DNA of 64,000 nucleotides from Burkholderiales bacterium (GTDB lineage Bacteria; Pseudomonadota; Gammaproteobacteria; Burkholderiales; Burkholderiaceae_C). Below, piece after piece: positions 61,136 through 64,000 of this stretch (the stretch's first letter is position 1; each line of letters begins with the position of its first letter). The notes beneath the pieces are model-generated. The model was not told the origin of the DNA. It saw only the letters and a program-made list of their open reading frames with translations, and ran no database searches. The stretch lies in assembly GCA_016223165.1 (NCBI GenBank), contig JACRPO010000014.1, positions 62,001 to 126,000 of the forward strand. The letters run 5' to 3'. The position numbers and the translations under genes were made by a program.

Positions 61136-62104
61136 ATGAACGTGTTTTGCCGCGTCCTGGTTGCGCTGTGGTGCGCGCTGCTCGTCGTGCCGGCGCAGGC
61201 CCAGGGCTGGCCGGACAAGCCGGTGCGCATCGTCATCCCGTTTCCACCGGGCGGCGGGGCGGATGCTGCGGCGCGGCTGATCGCCGGGCAACTGACCAAG
61301 GTGCTCGGCCAGACCTTCATCGTGGATTCGCGTCCGGGCGGCAACACCACCATCGCCGCGGGCGCGGTGGCGCGTGCGCCGGCCGACGGCTACACGCTCT
61401 TGATGACCGGCGGCTCGACCATGTCGCTGCTGCCGCTGATCAGCGAGAAGCTGCCCTTCGACACGGCCACCGACTTCGCGCCGGTGGGCATGGTGTCGCG
61501 CTTCCCCTATCTGCTCGCGGCCTCGTCGCAGTTCGGCGCCGGCACGCTGGCCGAGGTGCTCGCGCGCGCACGTGGCAAACCGGGCGAGGTCGCCTACGCG
61601 TCGAACGGCACCGGCGGCATCACACACCTGGGCATGGAGTGGCTCGCCCACGAGGCCGGCGTCAGGTTGCTGCACGTGCCGTACAAGGGCTTCGCGCCGG
61701 CGGTGACGGACGTGGTCGGTGGCCGCACGCCACTGGTCATGGCCGACTGGGCACCGATCGCGGGGTCGGTGCAGTCCGGCGCCTTGAAGGTGCTGGGCGT
61801 GACCTCGGCGCGGCGCTCGCCGCTGCTGCCCGACATGCCGACGCTCGCCGAGCAGGGCTTCCCGGGTTACGACCTCGAGATCTGGTTCGGCCTGTACGCC
61901 CCGGCGGGAACACCGGCCGACGTGCTCGCACGGCTGGGCGACACGATGCGCCAGTGGCTCGCCGGCGCGCAGGCGCGCGAAGCCTTCGCCCGCATCGGCC
62001 ACGAACCCGCGCCAACGACACCGGCCGACGTGCGCGCGCGCATCGCCGGCGAGCGCAAGTCCTTCGCGGTGATCGTCAAGGCCGCGAACATCAAGGCGGA
62101 GTGA
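61136..62104 (+). CDS. Bug-family (TTT) periplasmic solute-binding protein, second copy in the operon
   Basis: 322 residues: signal peptide ending AQAQ, WPDKPVRIVIPFPPGGGADA, FIVDSRPGGNTTIAAGAVAR, PADGYTLLMTGGSTMSLLPL, LLHVPYKGFAPAVTDVVGGR and LPDMPTLAEQGFPGYDLEIW. GAGGAG lies upstream of the ATG. It is only moderately similar to the first Bug protein of the operon, so it may bind a different substrate or pathway intermediate. The stop overlaps the start of the next gene (GTGA), showing tight coupling with the thiamine enzyme. Confidence 0.92.
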   Translation: MNVFCRVLVALWCALLVVPAQAQGWPDKPVRIVIPFPPGGGADAAARLIAGQLTKVLGQTFIVDSRPGGNTTIAAGAVARAPADGYTLLMTGGSTMSLLPLISEKLPFDTATDFAPVGMVSRFPYLLAASSQFGAGTLAEVLARARGKPGEVAYASNGTGGITHLGMEWLAHEAGVRLLHVPYKGFAPAVTDVVGGRTPLVMADWAPIAGSVQSGALKVLGVTSARRSPLLPDMPTLAEQGFPGYDLEIWFGLYAPAGTPADVLARLGDTMRQWLAGAQAREAFARIGHEPAPTTPADVRARIAGERKSFAVIVKAANIKAE

Positions 62105-63825
62105 GCGGAGTGAGTGGCGTGCACGGCACGGCGCACTACCTGCTCGACGCGCTGCAGGAACACGGCGTCGAGCTGCTGTTCTGCAACCTCGGCACCGACC
62201 ACGCGCCGCTGATCGAGGAGATCGCGCGCCGCCGGGCCGAAGGACGGCCGACCCCCCGGACCGTGCTCGTGCCGCACGAGAACGTCGCCGTACACATGGC
62301 CGCGGGCTATGCGATCGCCACCGGCCGCGGGCAGGCCGTGCTCGTGCATGTCGACGTCGGCACCGCCAACGCCGCGATGGCGCTGCACAACCTCGCGCGC
62401 ATGCGCGTGCCGGTGCTGCTGCTCGCCGGCCGGGCGCCGTTCACCTCGCACGGCGAACTGCCCGGCACGCGCGACACCTACGTGCATTACATCCAGGAGC
62501 CCTTCGACCAGGGCAGCCTGGTGCGCCCGTACGTCAAGTGGGAGTACACGCTGCCGAGCGGCGTTGTCGCCAAGGAGGTGCTGGACCGGGCCTGCTCGGT
62601 GATGCACTCCGACCCGCGCGGCCCGGCCTACCTGATGCTGCCGCGCGAGGTGCTGGCCCAGGAGTGGGCGTCCGAACAGGTGCGCAGCCCGCTGAGCCGG
62701 CCGGTGCTCGCGCAGGACGTGGCCGACGACGCACTCGACGAGATCGCGGACCGGCTGCTCGCCGCCGAGTCGCCGCTGCTCGTCACGAGTTACGCCGGTC
62801 GACGCGTCGAGGCCGTGGCGGCGATCGATGCGCTGGCGCGCTTCGCCGGCGTGCGGGTCTGCGAGTTCAACCCGCTGTACCTCAACATCCCGCGCGCCAG
62901 CCCTTGTTTCGCCGGCTGGCAGCCGGCGCCCTGGGTCGCCGATGCCGACGTCGGCCTGATGGTCGATGTCGACGTGCCGTGGCTGCAGAACGAGGCCACG
63001 GCGCGGGCCGGCGCGTACTGGGCGCAGATCGACGTGGACGCGGTCAAGCGCGACCTGCCGCTGTGGAGCTTTCCCGCCGATCGGCGCATCGAAGGCGACA
63101 GCGCCGCGGTGCTGGCCCGCCTGCTGCGGCTCGTGCGCCAGCGTGCGACGCCGGAGTTCCTGAAGCGGGCGGCCGCGCGGATGGAGATGCTCGGGGCCGA
63201 ACACGCCCAGCGCACGCGGCGGCTGGCTGCGCTCGCGCGCGAGCCGGGCACGCACGGCAGGATCAACCCGCATCACCTGTGCGCTGCCGTGGCGCGGCGC
63301 CTGCGCGGCGACGACATCGTGCTGAACGAGGCGGTGCGCAACGCGCCGGCCGTCTTCGCCCAGATCCCCGACCTGCGGCCCGGCTCTCTGGTGGGCCTGG
63401 CCGGTGGCGGCCTGGGCTTCTCGGCGGGGACGGCGCTCGGCCTGAAGCTCGCGCGCCCACGCGCCACGGTCGTGCAGTTCGTCGGCGACGGCAGCTTCTA
63501 CTTCTGCAATCCGGACGCGGCGCTGGCCGTCTCGCAGCGCTACGGCCTGCCGGTGCTGACCATCGTGCTCGACAACGCCGGCTGGTCGGCGGTCAAGGAG
63601 GCCACGCTGCGCATGTACCCGGACGGATTCGCGCGCCGGCAGGACCTGTTCCAGTCCGCTTTCGTGCCCGACGTGGACTTCGCGGCCATGGCCCGCGGCG
63701 CCGGTGCGCATGGGGAACGCCTGGTCGACCCGAACGACATCGAGGCGGCGCTCGATCGGGCCTTCGACGCGCTGCGCATCGAAGGCCGCGGCGCGGTGCT
63801 GCAGGTGGCACTCGGGCCGCACTGA
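62101..63825 (+). CDS. Thiamine-diphosphate-dependent enzyme (benzoylformate decarboxylase/acetolactate synthase type)
   Basis: Three TPP-family domains in order. The pyrimidine domain begins GTAHYLLDALQEHGVELLFC and has the catalytic Glu in VPHENVAVHMAAGYAIATGR. A central domain (about 200-340) follows. The pyrophosphate domain carries GGGLGFSAGTALGLKLARPR and the cofactor motif VVQFVGDGSFYFCNPDAALA... LDNAGWSAVKEA (GDG...N). Length is 574 residues. GTG 62101 overlaps the Bug stop; GTG 62110 is an alternative. It may decarboxylate a 2-oxo acid (benzoylformate-like) or act in carboligation; the reaction is not decidable. Last gene of the catabolic operon. Confidence 0.9.
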   Translation: MSGVSGVHGTAHYLLDALQEHGVELLFCNLGTDHAPLIEEIARRRAEGRPTPRTVLVPHENVAVHMAAGYAIATGRGQAVLVHVDVGTANAAMALHNLARMRVPVLLLAGRAPFTSHGELPGTRDTYVHYIQEPFDQGSLVRPYVKWEYTLPSGVVAKEVLDRACSVMHSDPRGPAYLMLPREVLAQEWASEQVRSPLSRPVLAQDVADDALDEIADRLLAAESPLLVTSYAGRRVEAVAAIDALARFAGVRVCEFNPLYLNIPRASPCFAGWQPAPWVADADVGLMVDVDVPWLQNEATARAGAYWAQIDVDAVKRDLPLWSFPADRRIEGDSAAVLARLLRLVRQRATPEFLKRAAARMEMLGAEHAQRTRRLAALAREPGTHGRINPHHLCAAVARRLRGDDIVLNEAVRNAPAVFAQIPDLRPGSLVGLAGGGLGFSAGTALGLKLARPRATVVQFVGDGSFYFCNPDAALAVSQRYGLPVLTIVLDNAGWSAVKEATLRMYPDGFARRQDLFQSAFVPDVDFAAMARGAGAHGERLVDPNDIEAALDRAFDALRIEGRGAVLQVALGPH

Positions 63826-63854
63826 GCGCGGCGAACCGGCGCCGCCGTGCGCGT

Positions 63855-64000
63855 TCAGCCCGCCTGCGTCGCCTGCCCGACGAGCACGTACCAGGCCACG
63901 AACGCGGCGCTGAGCAGCGCGCCGGGCAGGTGGTTCCGGGTGCGCCGCCAGGCGAAGGTCGAGACGATCGCCACGAAGGCCATCAGCGGCAGGAAGTTGA
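63855..64000 (-). CDS. Membrane protein, C-terminal end (5' part outside window)
   Basis: On the minus strand, from the window edge, a frame reads NFLPLMAFVAIVSTFAWRRT, then RNHLPGALLSAALVAWYVL-like sequence (exactly LLSAAFVAWYVLVGQATQAG) to a TGA. Two hydrophobic segments separated by RRTRNH indicate a membrane protein. It is convergent with the thiamine enzyme. Too short to name a family. Confidence 0.6.
   Translation of the reverse strand, partial: NFLPLMAFVAIVSTFAWRRTRNHLPGALLSAAFVAWYVLVGQATQAG

Overview
The window is about 64 kb of very GC-rich DNA (strong G/C at third codon positions) from what looks like a betaproteobacterium of the order Burkholderiales, probably close to the Rubrivivax/Leptothrix/Piscinibacter group. 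This is inferred from gene content: five Bug-type (tripartite tricarboxylate transporter, TTT) solute-binding proteins with no TctA/TctB partner, a DUF4148 protein, OpgGH, DUF4197, and many LysR/TetR/Crp regulators. I saw no tRNA, rRNA, CRISPR array, prophage or insertion sequence.

Layout. 1-4.9 kb: the end of an outer-membrane protein, a VOC protein, and a TetR regulator divergent from a two-gene periplasmic molybdenum hydroxylase, with two operators between them. 4.9-12.9 kb: a decayed region with LysE, PaiB, subtilase-tail, Fic and gamma-glutamyltransferase remnants. It also carries an intact Bug/methyltransferase pair with a divergent LysR gene, and an intact secreted subtilase. 13-16 kb: FadL porin and DbpA helicase. 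15.9-18.4 kb: arsR-arsM followed by a thioredoxin-fold gene whose redox-active cysteine codon is an in-frame TGA. A bacterial SECIS-like hairpin lies directly downstream, so this is read as a selenoprotein in an arsenic-responsive operon, the most exciting item in the window.

19-29.4 kb: a two-component system whose sensor has a Met/His-rich periplasmic loop. It diverges from a nine-gene operon: a Met-rich secreted protein, a DUF4395 membrane protein, an acetolactate-decarboxylase-like secreted protein, two ABC systems, a LolA-like carrier and an outer-membrane beta-barrel. Together these look like an envelope export or remodelling machine. 29.5-32.3 kb: a CusF-like copper protein, a patatin and a phospholipase D lipoprotein. 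32.4-37.4 kb: Bug protein plus two sulfatases, divergent from a Crp/Fnr regulator.

37.4-49.1 kb: mainly housekeeping and accessory genes (DUF4197, NudC, a lipoprotein esterase, a DHFR-like protein, VOC, Bug plus hydrolase, opgGH, DUF4148). 49.3-57.2 kb: a MalT-type LuxR regulator, ArfB, an unidentified 423-residue protein, TerB, an MFS exporter and DusC. 57.4-63.8 kb: LysR divergent from Bug, flavin monooxygenase, Bug and thiamine-diphosphate enzyme, a compact uptake-and-catabolism operon probably for an aromatic or 2-oxo acid. Recurring curiosities are in-frame 9-bp minisatellites inside three coding genes and 23-bp-period repeats next to gene remnants.
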